Shown in pieces: positions 19,301 through 25,924 of a stretch of 64,000 nt of DNA. A program made the position numbers and the translations under genes. The notes beneath the pieces were generated by a model. The model saw only the letters and a list, made by a program, of their open reading frames with translations. It was not told the DNA's origin and made no database searches. This DNA is from Tribonema minus (taxonomy: Eukaryota > Sar > Xanthophyceae > Tribonematales > Tribonemataceae). The DNA is taken from NCBI GenBank assembly GCA_017506865.1, contig JAFCMP010000193.1:1-64000 (forward strand), written 5' to 3'. Numbering within the stretch: the first letter of the stretch is position 1; every line of letters begins with the position of its first letter.

Positions 19301-21856
19301 TGGTGATGCTGCTGCGCCTGAAGTCGTCCCCGTCATTGCTACCATCACCGTCAACCCCAGCGTGCGCCCCGCTGCTGATGACCTCCCCGACTGGAAGCCG
19401 TGCAGGTTGGTGCCATACTTGTTTTTTGTGTGCATGCTGCACGTGTGTACAAGAGCACCACATATGGCAGCTAGCTGGATTGCCACACTCCCCACAATGT
19501 GACAAGTAATGTGATGTGATGGGCCTACACATGCAAACTGTTTCTGATTTTGACAAAATCAAGCCTGCATGGAGCACGTTTACAGCAGCTTACACTTCTC
19601 GTGCTTGGCATACGCACCCTTGCTGCTGCTGCTGCGCTTCAGTGTTTGGTAAAAAGCGCACGCTCAGTCAAGATGCTCTGCGCCGTGTAGGTTGAGTGAA
19701 CCAGGTGAAATGCATTGTGTGGTGTATCGCGTGTTAAGCTGCTCATTCGCATTGTGTTGGTCGCTCATCGCCTTGATGCCGTGACTTGACTTGGATCACA
19801 TTAGCACAGCATGGCAGGCTCTAACCCCAACCCTCACTCTCATCCCAACCTCAGTTATCAATCACAGAGTGCCTTGTCTTACTTCAACATGCAACTTCAA
19901 CACACACTCCGCGCAGGCCCGCCTACCTGGTGGACATCACAACACTCCCCAAAGCAGACATGGGCGCAGATTTCCTCTTAGATGTCCGCGATGGCCTCAA
20001 CACGGAGAAGTTCACCGGACCGAAAGAGAACTTCCATCCGTTCACTCTGGGCATTGCACAGCCTTGGACTGTGCTCGGCAGCGACCTTCATCCTTTCCAC
20101 CAGCACATCAACCACATGATGCTGGGTGAAGTTGGCGATGGCAACCAGTGGAATCAGATCCCCGGCTGGAATGTGGCAGGTTAGTTTCAAATGCGCATGT
20201 GGTGGGTGTTTACGCGTACACGGCCAAGGAGACTGGTTGGGGCCACATTTTGTGACCGAGTACCTTGATGTCAGGATTAGTAACATTGCAGAGAGAGAGA
20301 CACATGTGTGCTGCGGACAACCGTGCTTGTGTGCCCTCGAGTGTCTCTGGCAAGACGGCGCATGCGGCACATATGAAGCGCTGGCCTGCTTTACTTGAAT
20401 GGGATGCATCAACAACAGTTGTGTTGCTTACTACTTGACTTTGCAAGCACTCCATAGTAGAAGTGATGTACTGCAGCACTGGATTCCCTTCTCATGTTGC
20501 GGCTGCTTTCTGCTGACGTATTGAGATCACGCAGAGCTATTGAGCAGCTGCTTACTCAAGTTTAAGTCAATACGGTTGTCATGCGGATACTCTACAGAGC
20601 AGCGCTCACTACATTGCGTACATTGCACACTTTTTTGCAGGTTCAAGCACTCTTCATCACTATCTGAGTTGTTGTCAAAATCATGTGTTTTCAATGGAGA
20701 TACCTCATCAAGCTACACATTGCACAATGCGCACTGAGTTGCGACGTCAGCGCGAGTAAACATATAGACTACATACCTCTGTCGTTTGTTAAACGCCTGC
20801 ACGTCTCTCTCTGGCATCTATGCTATAGCCGCGCGGTCATTGTGATGCTTCATGAACATCCACGTGCGGCTGCACCCCGCGAAAAATCCACAAGTCCCCA
20901 ACGGACCGACTCGTCACCACGCTCCAGATCATAACAACTGCGTGTGCGCTTGTCACGCACTCACAGGCGACTGGATCGACACCATCTCCGCACCCGGCTC
21001 GCAGACCGTGTACATCCGGCCCGAACGCTACACCGGCCCCATGGTCATGCACTGCCACATTGCTCAGCACTCCGACGACGGCATCCTCAAGGTGTCGCAG
21101 ATTGCGGGCACGCAGCCCACCACTCCCGACGTCACCGACTTTGGCACGTGCGCTGCAGCTGTGCCCGACAGCACGCCCTACAACGCCAAGGGCCCCGCCG
21201 CCGTCCCCGGCACCCTGCAAGCCGAGTCCTTTGACCTCGGCGGCGAGGGCATTGCCTACCACAACATCAACATCGCCCGGGGCGCGCCCTCCGCGGCGCG
21301 CGTCGGCGAGGCAGCGGTGGAGATTGACCAGCTCGGCAACTCGCTGGCGGTCACCTACATCCGCAGCGGCGAGTGGCTGCGCTACAGCGTCACGGCGCAG
21401 GCCGGCGCGTACACGGTGGCGCTGGACGTCGCCGCCGCTGCACGCAGCGCTGCTCAGGGCGGCGCCATCGGCATGAACTGGTCGCTCTTCCTAGACGTGC
21501 CCGCGGGCGACGGCTGCCCCGCACCCGGCGCCGACAACGAGCTCGTAGCCGTGGCGGACGACCAGTGGAACGGCAGCGGCGGCGCGCTCAAGTTTGCGCC
21601 GTACACGGTCGCCACGGCGTTCATGCTGCCGCAGGGCGCGCACACCCTCACGCTGTGCTTCAACAGCGACGCGGGGTTCTCCCTTGACAGCCTGCAGCTC
21701 GACGCGTGCGGCAACACCGTGGCACAGTGCAAGAAGCTGGCGCGTCGCCGCGGTCTGTCTGCGGTCACCGACGTCGCCAGTGCTCAGTCTGGTGGCAATG
21801 CTCAGGCAGGCGGCAGCGGCGGCTTGCTACCTGCCTTGACGAAGTGGCTGTGGTAG
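1..21856 (+). CDS. Secreted PQQ-type sugar dehydrogenase / multicopper oxidase / CBM6 fusion (5' end missing)
   Basis: This is a spliced gene entering from the left. Supported exons: about 70-222/243, 616-815, 1561-1730, 2328-2466, 2976-3208, 3718-3917, 4512-4641, 4965-5200, 5855-5999, 6496-6637, 7106-7307, 19256-19405, 19917-20179, 20967-21856 (stop TAG). Phases agree at every junction from 2328 onward. The exon joins carry one frame from a GSDH-type beta-propeller through a TAPPTAAPTAAP linker into a laccase/ascorbate-oxidase-type multicopper oxidase and a C-terminal carbohydrate-binding module. I infer an extracellular enzyme that oxidises sugars or wall glycans. Oddities: a one-base frame break near 1649, an in-frame TAG at 6529-6531 and three GC-AG introns. 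Other possibility: two adjacent genes, but the exon 3718-3917 joins 4512-4641 in phase (2/2), splitting a Trp codon, with no stop or start between them. Confidence 0.8.
70..3917 (+). other. GSDH (glucose/sorbosone dehydrogenase-like) beta-propeller module, exons 1-6
   Basis: Residues typical of PQQ-dependent soluble aldose dehydrogenases and HHIP-like propellers are visible. There is HGPGSLLEINGDFYFSMGDG, a blade ending GDVGQ (exon to 815), the GANYGWPCYEG-type motif as NWGWP + CIEGL (1561-1730), and a blade with LLDPDYPDYC, VYDGDNLP and FADRVKGCVWYFD (2976-3208). The last blade (3718-3917) reads NLLYMVDHDNARVVRMYEY and then runs into the Ala/Pro/Thr linker. Family members bind PQQ and Ca and oxidise aldoses, passing electrons to an acceptor; whether PQQ is used here is inference. 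The NWGWP/CIEGL motif is split by a -1 frame change at about 1649, where one C fewer than expected is present. In the first 110 bases three frames are needed to follow the motif. Confidence 0.75.
816..817 (+). other. GC-AG splice donor (first of three in this gene)
   Basis: The exon ends GGACAG and is followed by gcaagt. The same CAG|gcaagt donor ends exons at 3208 and 5999. Each join is in phase 0 and continues a conserved domain, so the GC donor is needed to keep the frame. Confidence 0.65.
3918..4511 (+). repeat. Intron with degenerate telomere-like (TTAGGG / CCCTAA) tracts
   Basis: From about 3930 the intron holds repeated gttaggg and gttaaagtt units, then CCTAAACCTAA and ACCCTACACC units up to about 4105. 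The units are imperfect and lie between well-supported exons. No gene is seen inside. Confidence 0.7.
6529..6531 (+). other. In-frame TAG or alternative 3' splice site in the oxidase exon
   Basis: If the exon starts at 6496 (after ccacag) the frame reads EISPSSLQSFA, then TAG, then LSGDRLFQTTLTKD. If the acceptor is the TAG itself (cattcgcgtag), the exon starts at 6532 in the same phase 0 and the stop vanishes. Either splicing chooses the second site or the allele carries a nonsense codon. Confidence 0.6.
7502..16318 (-). CDS. Retrotransposon polyprotein: zinc fingers - OTU - zinc finger - RT - zinc knuckle - RLE endonuclease
   Basis: The frame is open from 16423, but a start at 16318 (MALHWLTSPT) avoids a poly-Phe run templated by the A tract. 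Counted from the 16423 start, the order is: PPPIPG repeats (about 100-155), a Cys/His region with LDCRMCDKF and VCDGCGNLF (about 610-710), an OTU-type cysteine protease with GNGNCLIH (about 1119) and VGHFELLV (about 1311), and a C2H2-like CPLCTLAF finger. RT follows with LDCENAFNSVD (motif A, about 2094), GCQQGDPLGPLYFA (motif B, about 2155) and FLDD in place of YADD (motif C, about 2203). The C terminus has a CPWRC..H..C..H knuckle (about 2755) and a PD-(D/E)xK-type endonuclease with GYRADTVID and VLDTSV (about 2810-2840). The frame is intact, so the copy may be young. Confidence 0.85.
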   Translation of the reverse strand: MALHWLTSPTSHGEGSPLKRKRGQRNHGLNTGLWWWQVKAARQSDTRRRRRHGVGRWVRLAIPPPPPIPGPPPIPGPPPIPGPPPIPGPPPIPGPPPIPGPPPIPGPPPIPGPPPIPGPPPPQLMAQSSRPRPTPEVPVCSQVAELCRSMRRLHLSSADSDEPQGSGSHAHVKKRRRHLTSPGASNHCNRGCSQTKRPRHQPASDSEAQAASLREALPPTAIIVLSLVVLPPPAASTRRRATLPPDPPVATTPMPKRRSRRKTPLVTAATAAPAAGPAPANQVVAQPRTTVTAAAACGRKVTSDLTAAATPRAADMVPKPPAAAAASDGQRGAAASRRGRRRGANAGPPLGRLGSIGSINRPESPCGKLSALAKAVTMTVPVPMEVGEPTSGPAGHQRRITSRPSQPASSGASPQWHPGPQPMEVTAAATPCAADMVTTAPAAAAAPGGERGAAAPRRGRRRASAQSTGSVTRPEPQSGGALAKPVTVTMPVPMEVGEPGPAGHQRQITSRFLQPAGSGASLSGGSVTSDGNSRNGHPISGITARTDLAPAKIHAANRKVNIPGLDCRMCDKFIVRANPRALDKNCPAAHACAHQRTRHTGKGKQFAELHVQLFLDHRPICGGLEQVCDGCGNLFIRRTAASATTPSGDLGALDQCDVWRCADCLAGPVAATACTLSGCDRASGHDHIADIHTRPTTCAAAAGGAAVGGGNSLKPTAALLAAASKCGPIRKILGCEHLGVDPRQAHASTLDGVAVAPLPRLTRSSTMGVLPGESRASDSGATMSSNDRVPSTPGSAAAAVAAGAQSSECPRDPTGSHWQGLLGAAGALARRVRALALAPNRARVTVLCAWPTGTKLEPGRTSRRLHAPATQTLLGRTPCAPLVNQMHDLTVTFSLLSLREEGNDLAAVFDQLSLREPVVARSPRQPAGKHGESDVTQAGDNSTHATMTETASVTAMVASGKRSRRRGKHRRRTQERQAQCDNSPAPLGQLAPATTPPRGGASAPSAPISGPAKVTTVTVATRIPSTVCHTVTVEEQQDALAKATNYGFSTWHTGLQALHKQALGENTATLARGGELRPVSNVGNGNCLIHTALHGIGSVAVEHGLPAPALVIAMREALLDGMVAYVTQGAGKQGASMSSMRQLTAHAAAQPACTREQFDTYGTRARCLAIEYGTNETDSKDSGHTLLLQRLQEEGVWGRPLGLSVWAIVAAVYAVSVTVWQAKPQATGSTQKSTGLVLAQLMGLPAVFAPATPAQPDCHLDVLWTPPGLYTNVGHFELLVAPAAAPPLPTTMTASATTQADSTHITAPSRTQPRTALQLPQQPEPLRCPLCTLAFWQLGQKEDSKQRGKLSAASRMAPVVAHFNGGSCTRSMLNPEASTSHCQQNPAAAYAKGIRQQVDHDPSGDRAPSGSSTCSTGAHHAKHVQEMSTMYGCTAEDFLRAVRKLSACTGACGLVHMSASAGQRQCALTSPCHTCRRNGSAPTRARPAVPPGQSEGGGAGSDGAAAAAGAAAATPPKLPAVPASGAANSKSSKKRPAATATGAQRRRRTAAAAAPPSSAGSRTQSDSLRLQDSSPPRGTAVGWADMDVDPPDDAASPPPPTTTTSGRPSKPQARASLAWDLSTPSVVHALDQTNEADLLLLRFTTTANPFRTQLQCTQWARLVEHATRLLADATDSAREAARVRLHHGAGAFAHQVSQTLVQRGYRLLHLLAAMAFGRQPEGTGMPPAARLAALLSGDFAELLRKTLSAAAALRAPKPNNAAMASAQTNFDADWTEADSRQQTACAALSGKRRGVGLAAARLEAREACAPADEVTAQVLAAKHPETGTRPGVVDTPMEQVRGLVRDARRHCLHSAGVATTTGPAGSGSPVFESGQAHDHSDRPEDAASAAGRRLEVEAADILSTLSAAGAGKAGGLDGLRYEHLLMAAGPGAPVKAATRPVSSASPGLAGDSESDVMEPAFAHHLAKVFTTLLVEPELLPEQSQRLLRAAALSGIGQKRRPIACSSVWRRLLGSTAARSVKGKISGLLASMSQFGVGYRSGVEHVAARARVWHELYGTTIQLDCENAFNSVDRAAIVRGLMLFCPELLPHFESVYCGDTAPEMRVEVNGEARIICSHLGCQQGDPLGPLYFAVAAAFLLFYPDGVNATPGSMPAYGHSTAEPPAPHCAFLDDLNVLQAAYFDDAAAAGVAEVIRRLAAGGLRVRPDKSLAIAMRGTVFDEAARARLRALDIPFVDTTMPESSQGFTSVGVPVGHPAYVHAAMSKHLVDAGTWRLSWQLAGMARHHLQAAQFILRRSLTKRMGFLARVVDTALSETWLHAFDGFCAWTLERMLHLHGCSTAAAMKSHLLAACTAGDNEEASSGSVLVLPRLGPPELTDIAVPLRASRLPERRGGLGMPLLGLLAPAAYTAQACTTLRPAIIHATVAAGALRLGTDEHGAVTWFAQHSCAIREDQGLPPIIEAVRRSTRALTADGGEKSRTAVAEQLPASLLRWAADTTAAASTLPTAVQAIYAATAVTETVTTEPAPHTHGIVPGAEAAAAAATVPGPQAAAAAAPSTPAKTQTSAEESSCSGGQEDDDDDWEAYADEICRKVVPRRRRGHFTHGLQAGLSNVLRRQYEDCLVEDLEAASAGAVGKPTQAAPIGDSRDTSRRRQQASARVLAQLRSQRASGAMAWMSVPPTANDRPGAAPMSSMAAATMILIAIFIDGWGIQGEVCPWRCSDVSPTSTHAISCPSQHIRGHNATHTAQKRCLQRILRQHHVSIVRNEDASVFKVPGYRADTVIDPGCLHFSSAYRNKGIVLDTSVRAPTASSNLTGRTNASNTDGYAAGVGEDAKVKHHTGTLTSSWAFVPFVQESYGRLGKQTSLFVKELAMHSALCSGGGKADVLRKAGLAKRQILIELSISLARELAERVMAYTRGARMLGCVAAPVSKLLGHSAD
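16017..16134 (-). repeat. Short tandem repeat coding PPPIPG units
   Basis: An approximately 18-bp unit (ggcgggcccgg[ga]atcggc type) is repeated several times and encodes PPPIPG in the N-terminal part of the retrotransposon protein. Copies differ by single synonymous changes. Confidence 0.85.
16350..16380 (+). repeat. 31-nt A homopolymer at the 5' side of the retrotransposon
   Basis: An uninterrupted A run on the + strand (T on the element strand). It encodes ten Phe in the upstream extension of the element frame, which is unlikely to be translated as such. It may be the tail of another, + oriented insertion or mark the element boundary. Confidence 0.85.
17194..17207. repeat. 14-bp direct repeat, left copy (TAAAGCATGTACTT)
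   Basis: Identical to 18278-18291. The two copies flank a 1.07-kb segment and look like a target-site duplication. Confidence 0.7.
17266..18231 (-). CDS. 321-aa frame with two 110-aa tandem repeats, function unknown
   Basis: The frame starts MRLVWWVGWAAGLAG and fills the insertion. Two almost identical 110-residue blocks (330-bp period) contain HQGGDALLSYIAFLSSVSAW, DIGVHVDSHNLQFRAH and CLWGESLAALFGIPAS. They differ at only a few residues, so the duplication is recent. I recognise no family. The opposite strand is also partly open (17458-17928), so coding strand and coding status are uncertain. Near-identity of the blocks may reflect DNA duplication rather than protein selection. Confidence 0.35.
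   Translation of the reverse strand: MRLVWWVGWAAGLAGASTSGPQVMPACVAPSRELQTCGGVSEALAGVRRRDRERLGVLGEQAESAARHGTNHKLLAAVNGNILSGLQPAVSRDLAHQGGDALLSYIAFLSSVSAWRPVTPSAYLYDIGVHVDSHNLQFRAHHGDLGLHENFEMESAWSWVALRRVCLWGESLAALFGIPASVWGTVACGCFVGGDMGGPVNHRPAHQGGDALLSYIAFLSSVSAWRPVTPSAYLYDIGVHVDSHNLQFRAHYGDLGLHENFEMESAWSWVALRRVCLWGESLAALFGIPASMWGTVACGCFVGGDVGGGVWRASFACYIQE
17317..17976. repeat. Two-copy tandem repeat, 330-bp period
   Basis: Copy 1 starts at atcacccccaac (17317) and copy 2 at the same word (17647). They share over 95 percent identity by eye through the cagggatacc, tttcatgcag and gctatataac landmarks. The period is a multiple of three. Confidence 0.85.
18278..18291. repeat. 14-bp direct repeat, right copy
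   Basis: Second copy of TAAAGCATGTACTT; see 17194-17207. Confidence 0.7.
18292..18803 (-). mobile_element. About 0.5-kb fragment sharing the 3' terminus of the large non-LTR element
   Basis: The left end reads cttgtatttatagcagccccaagg, resembling the left (3') end of the large element at 7432 (cttgtatttataaaggcccaagg). The right end resembles that of the 17208-18277 insertion. ATGTACTT occurs on both sides. It is probably a 5'-truncated or non-autonomous relative mobilised by the same machinery. A 132-aa minus-strand frame (18372-18770) has no recognised domain. Confidence 0.4.
18804..19255. other. Remaining intron sequence, nothing recognised
   Basis: AT-richer intron sequence up to the acceptor cctgcag. 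No gene, RNA or repeat was recognised. Confidence 0.6.
21190..21856 (+). other. CBM6-like carbohydrate-binding module and C-terminal tail
   Basis: After a short linker, the last exon reads LQAESFDLGGEGIAYHNI, a run VGEAAVEIDQLG, then SGEWLRYSVTAQAGAYTVAL and, near the end, HTLTLCFNSDAGFSLDSLQL. This is the order seen in CBM6/CBM35 beta-sandwich modules: AE at the first strand, a GEWL.Y.V segment, and a terminal sheet with an Asp/Asn-rich edge. Such modules bind beta-glucans, xylans or uronic-acid polymers, so they would anchor the enzyme to a polysaccharide. The tail after it is Gly/Ser/Ala rich and ends in hydrophobic residues; I see no clear membrane anchor. Stop at 21854-21856. Confidence 0.7.
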
Positions 21857-23602
21857 CCATGTCCCATTGCAGCAACATTTTGTACCTTGGTATCAAGTGG
21901 TTGCTGCCAGTGGTTGAAGTAGGTGGTTGGCCGTGGTATTTGTTCCCTCCCCTCCCCTCCCTTTCATTCAGCTTCACCTTCCCTACATCCCTCCTCAGTA
22001 GCTGTAGCCACCAAGTTGTCCCACTACTATGTTGTAGCATAGAGTGAAGCCTGCGCGCCAGTCCGTTTTGCACGGATCTGGTTGTGTTTGGCTTGCCTTT
22101 GCACCTCCTTCAAGTTGGAGGATAGCACAGCAAGGCCCGGTAGTGCTGAGATGTGCTGATGTGCTGGCTATTGCTGCAGCAGCACATCGTGGTATGCGCC
22201 ACATTAACATTACAAAGCGCTTTTCTGTCAACGATGTATATGTTGTGTGTGTGCTCATGGACTGTTGTGAACGTGTCAACATCACTGTCTGATGGCCAGC
22301 ACCTTCTCTGCATGCTATACGCAAGGCGTAGACATCACAACGGTTGCGTGCTTGTCTCAGGAACACATCAGTCACTTTACGTATCAGCAAATCTGGAGAG
22401 CGGCCAGGAATGAAACTCTTCAACTGAGGTTACAAGTAGCTGACAACATAAAAGCCAGCACTCGCATGCCTGCCGCATTCTTCAACTGCAACCCGCTGTT
22501 CATCTATGACGCGCATCAACCTTTCAAGCTTGAAGCTACATTCGAGATACCCAATGTCACCTTCAATTGACTCTAGCCTCATAGGCGAAATCGCCACGCT
22601 CAACAAATTTAGAACGGCGCGCCATATTATTGTTGACATGCTGCCCGAACCATGTACTCTGCAGGCATCCTTTTGCAGGGCGTGACAGCTGCACGCTCTG
22701 AGCAGAACAGGCACCGCATAACCCTAACCCTTATCCTAGAGTGGCACGCCATCAGTGCTAGCGTATCTTACCGGTATGTAGCACTGTAGTACTCGAAGGC
22801 AGCAATTGGCGCGGCCGCGGCCAAGTCATGTAGAGTTGCGCAATGCCAAAGTTTGGTGCAATGTGAGCGACACATGCAGCTGCAAGCATATCACAACAGA
22901 TGTTAGCCATGCTGCGTCGTGCTTGATGCACCAACATGACATGGCGCCAGTGCCGCTTTTATCTTTGGCCACGCATCCTGTCAGCACCCTTGCAGCGCCA
23001 CCTCCAGTGAAGTGTCTGTTTTTGGTAGATTGACGTGTCCTTCATTGTTCTGTCATGGTGTCTCCCACATGCATTGACGAGGTTTCCTCCCCAACTCATG
23101 TGTAAGCCTTGTTTATGTTAGCATGTATTAGGAAGGCATGTCTGCCAGCGTATGACCGTCAGAGCATGCCGTCCACGTGCAGGTTGTGCGCGCTGGGCAT
23201 GCAGTGTGACGATTTTGTGCGCTGGGCATGCACAGTGGGCATTCATCTATGTATACGTCGAAGTATATACTTTAGAATAGTATCATGTTGCAGACAACTT
23301 TGTGAAGTAGGAAGGTTTCTGATAGAAACCTTCCTACTTCATTGGGCCCAGACCTACCCATAGGGTTCGAATTTCATCCGGAGTCTTAACTTCTTTATAT
23401 GGATGTGAGTCACCATTACCCTTTGACTCGACTCACCTAAACTGTCTGAATGATGGTTTCTGTAGCCAATCAATGCGCACACAAAACACACGTGAAGCGC
23501 AAACACCTGGGCTAGGTTTACAACAATTATAAGAGTTGGTCAGGAACCTCACTTGTTCATAAACACAGCTAATAATAAAAGATATGAATTGACCTTTCAT
23601 GC
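21857..23602. other. Spacer downstream of the oxidase gene
   Basis: The 3' UTR is probably in the first 200 bases. Short open frames (for example 22292-22570) show no family motif or coherent splice pattern. A short ACCCTAACCCTTA tract lies at about 22720. No confident gene was found. Confidence 0.6.
23303..23341. repeat. Perfect 18-bp inverted repeat with 3-nt loop
   Basis: The arm tgaagtaggaaggtttct (23303-23320) is followed by gat and its exact reverse complement (23324-23341). No U run or other terminator sign follows. It could be a small-RNA foldback, a remnant of a hairpin-ended element or a template-switch artefact. Confidence 0.85.
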
Positions 23603-23609
23603 TCTCAGA

Positions 23610-24790
23610 ATTCCGACCCCAACCCTAGCTTCAAGTAGGGTTAACGAGACGAGCTCGCTGAACGAAGCCGCGCGCGCGAGCGATGCGCCGCAGCACACGG
23701 CTGCCGGCGGCAAGACACGAAAGCTCGACCGGCTGTGTCTTGAGTGCATTTCAGACAAAACGCAGAACGAAACAGCGCGAGCGTGCGAGCTGACCGCGCG
23801 AGCGTGCGAGCCGACCGCGCGAGCCGACCGCGCGAGCGTGCGAGCCGACCGCGCGAGCCGACCGCGCGAGTGTGCGAGCCGACCGCGCGAGTCGGTCGCG
23901 CCGATGACGCGAAGTAAAAACGAAGGCGGCAGAGCAGCACAGGAGCGTGGGCAGAGAGAAGCGCAGAGCGCGTGCGTTCAGGCCAGCTCAGTTGGACGAG
24001 CGAGCGCGCTACACGAGCGAGTGCGAGGGAGTGCGAGCGAGCGAGCGCGCGAGACGAGCGAGCGCACAAACGAGAAGCGGATTCCGACCACAACCCTAGC
24101 TTCAAGTAGGGTTAACGAGACGAGCGCACAAAACGGAGCCGCGCGCGCGAGCGACGCGCCGGGGCACACGGCTGCCGACGGCGAGACACCAAGCTCGGCG
24201 GGCTGTGTCTAGAGAGCATGTCAGACGAAGCGCAGAACGAAACAGCGCGAGCGTGCGAGCTGACCGCGCGAGCCGACCGCGCGAGCCGGTCGCGCCGATG
24301 ACGCGAAGTGCAAATGAAGGCGCGCAGAGCAGCACACGGGCGTGGGCAGCGAGAAGCGCAACGCGCGTGTTTTTAGGACGAGCGAGCGCGCTACACGAGC
24401 GAGTGCGAGCGAGTACGAGTGAGCGAGCGTGCGAGACGAGCGAGCGCACAACCGAGAAGCGGATTCCGACCACAACCCTAGCTTCAAGTAGGGTTAATGA
24501 GACGAGCGCACAAAACGAAGCAACGCGCGCGAGCGACGCGCCGGGGCACACGGCTGCCGGCGGCGAGACACCAAGCTCGGCCGTGGTGTCCAAAGTCAAT
24601 TTCAGATGAAACGCAGTGCGAAACGCTCGTGCGCGAAACGCGCGTGTGCGAAACGCTCGTGCGCGAAACGCGAGCGCGCGAGCGCGCGAGAGAGGCGCCG
24701 AGGCACACGGCCGCTGGCGGCGAGACACCAAGGCCGGCAGTGTCTAGAGTCCATTTCAGTCGAAACGCAGTACGAATGAGCGCGACCGCG
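23610..24790. repeat. GC-rich minisatellite: long units with a telomere-like hairpin core
   Basis: Long units begin at 23610, 24081 and 24463 with attccgacc, followed by AACCCTAgcttcaagTAGGGTT (a short hairpin with telomere-like arms) and gagacgagc. Each continues with a gcacacggctgccg / cgagacacc module (about 23693, 24161, 24545, 24708) and runs of cgcgag / ccgaccg words. Period varies (471, 382 bp) because the inner short repeats expand and contract. Long open frames on both strands here are by-products of the repeat. Confidence 0.85.
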
Positions 24791-24971
24791 CGAGCCGACC
24801 GCGCGAGCGAGCTAACCGCGCGAGCCAACCGCACCGACCATGACTCGAAACGCAAACGAAGGCGCGCAGAGCAGCACACAGGCGTTGGCAGAGAGAAGCG
24901 CAGAGCGCGTGTATTCAGGCGGGCTCAGTCGGACGAGCGAGCGCGCGAGCGGGCGCGAGCGAGTGCGAGAA

Positions 24972-25046
24972 CGAGGAATCGTGAAATCGCGACAATCGCG
25001 AAATCGCGACAATCGCGAAATCGTGACAATCGCGAAATCGCGACAG
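24972..25046. repeat. Short tandem repeat of AATCGCGAA / ATCGCGACA words
   Basis: Seven or so imperfect copies of a 9-18 bp unit (aatcgcgaaatcgcgac) directly precede the viral-like island. TCGCGA palindromes recur every 9 bases. Confidence 0.85.
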
Positions 25047-25153
25047 TCTCGCCGGCGAGCTCAGAAGGCCTCCTTGTACTCGGGGCTGCGGGGCGGGCTC
25101 TCGGTCTCCTCCATCGGCTCCGCGCGAGCCGGCGCCGCAACCGCCTCCCTCAG

Positions 25154-25828
25154 CTAGGCGTCGACGGCAGCGCCGGCAGCTGTCTCCTGGAGCCCGGCGG
25201 CACGCTTCGTGCTCCAAGATGGGCTGAGCGGCGCGCGCGGCGCCTCGTTTGTGTGAACGAAGAGCGCGCGCGGTGCGAGCGCGGGCGGCGGCGACGCAGC
25301 GCGAGCGGGCGCCGCGACCGCTGCGGAGTAATAGAGGATGCCGCGGGCCTCGTTATCTCCGATGATGACAACCACCATGGCCACTCTGGGAGCGGATATG
25401 CTATCGCCGGCCGCCATCGTGCAGCGGGCCGTCATGCAGCCCTCCGTGATCAGCTCCTTCACATTGGGCTCCGGAAAGTTGAGGTTGCCCAGCTCGGCCT
25501 CCGGCACCCACTCAAGAGTGAGTATCTCGCATCTCATGTCGCTGGCCAGCAGGTCATCAACATCATGGTAACGAAGGACCGTTGCGCCCTTGGTGCGGCG
25601 CAGGGCGTTGGCGGTGATGATGCTGCCTTGCTCTTGCAGCAGTTGAAGCTGGCAGTACTTGATCTTCAGTGCGAGGTTGACCTTCTTCATGGTGGTCTCG
25701 TCGTAATGATCAGAGGGCAAGACCTTGACAGGCTGCATGTTGCCTACGCTCTTGTGTAGGGCGAGTGGCGGTATGAGACTGGGCTGGGATCGCCAGCGTT
25801 GGAAACGTCGAAAGGGCACTGTATACAT
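25154..25828 (-). CDS. Island protein of unknown function
   Basis: The ATG at 25828 opens with MYTVPFRRFQRW; a later ATG at 25738 (MQPVKVLPSD) is also possible. The first 150 residues are mixed and well composed (for example RCEILTLEWVPEAELG); the last 60 are Ala/Pro/Arg rich and low complexity. The frame stops at TAG (25154-25156), yet continues open with an acidic, plausible tail (EPMEETESPPRSPEYKEAF) to a stop at about 25072. The TAG may be a point nonsense or a base error. It is transcribed away from the polymerase gene across a shared repeat. No domain was recognised. Confidence 0.5.
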   Translation of the reverse strand: MYTVPFRRFQRWRSQPSLIPPLALHKSVGNMQPVKVLPSDHYDETTMKKVNLALKIKYCQLQLLQEQGSIITANALRRTKGATVLRYHDVDDLLASDMRCEILTLEWVPEAELGNLNFPEPNVKELITEGCMTARCTMAAGDSISAPRVAMVVVIIGDNEARGILYYSAAVAAPARAASPPPALAPRALFVHTNEAPRAPLSPSWSTKRAAGLQETAAGAAVDA

Positions 25829-25924
25829 CCGGAATTCCAAGTACTTTTTATTCTCACTTGATGTTTTTTTTTTTTTCGCACCGTCTGTTTACACCCACAC
25901 AATCAGCGACACACAAGAGAATCC

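Larger units (their letters stand above)
4512..21090 (+). other. Three-domain multicopper oxidase module (exons 4512-4641 to the first part of 20967-21856)
   Basis: All four copper-ligand motifs are present. HTHGLHI (exon 4965-5200) and YHPHKHGS (exon 5855-5999) supply the first two pairs of trinuclear-site histidines. HPFHQHINH (19917-20179) and HCHIAQHSDDGIL (20967-21856) supply the remainder and the type-1 copper ligands. The axial position after the last motif is Leu/Ile rather than Met, as in higher-potential laccases. Domain 2 lies in exons 6496-7307 (for example TRLRILNVGNQFNSL) and domain 3 starts at 19256. Such enzymes oxidise phenols, metals or ascorbate-like substrates and reduce O2 to water. 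The fused dehydrogenase upstream makes intramolecular electron transfer or paired substrate oxidation an attractive inference. Confidence 0.88.

Noticed and set aside
22292..22570. 92-aa frame downstream of the oxidase
   Set aside because: No family motif, no partner exons, spacer-like base composition.
23641..24879. Arg/Ala/Ser-rich frames on both strands
   Set aside because: Products of CGCGAG/CCGACCG repeats; composition follows the DNA repeat.
24497..25759. 420-aa + strand frame across the minisatellite
   Set aside because: Repetitive GC-rich words keep several frames open on both strands; no domain, and it overlaps the better minus-strand frame.
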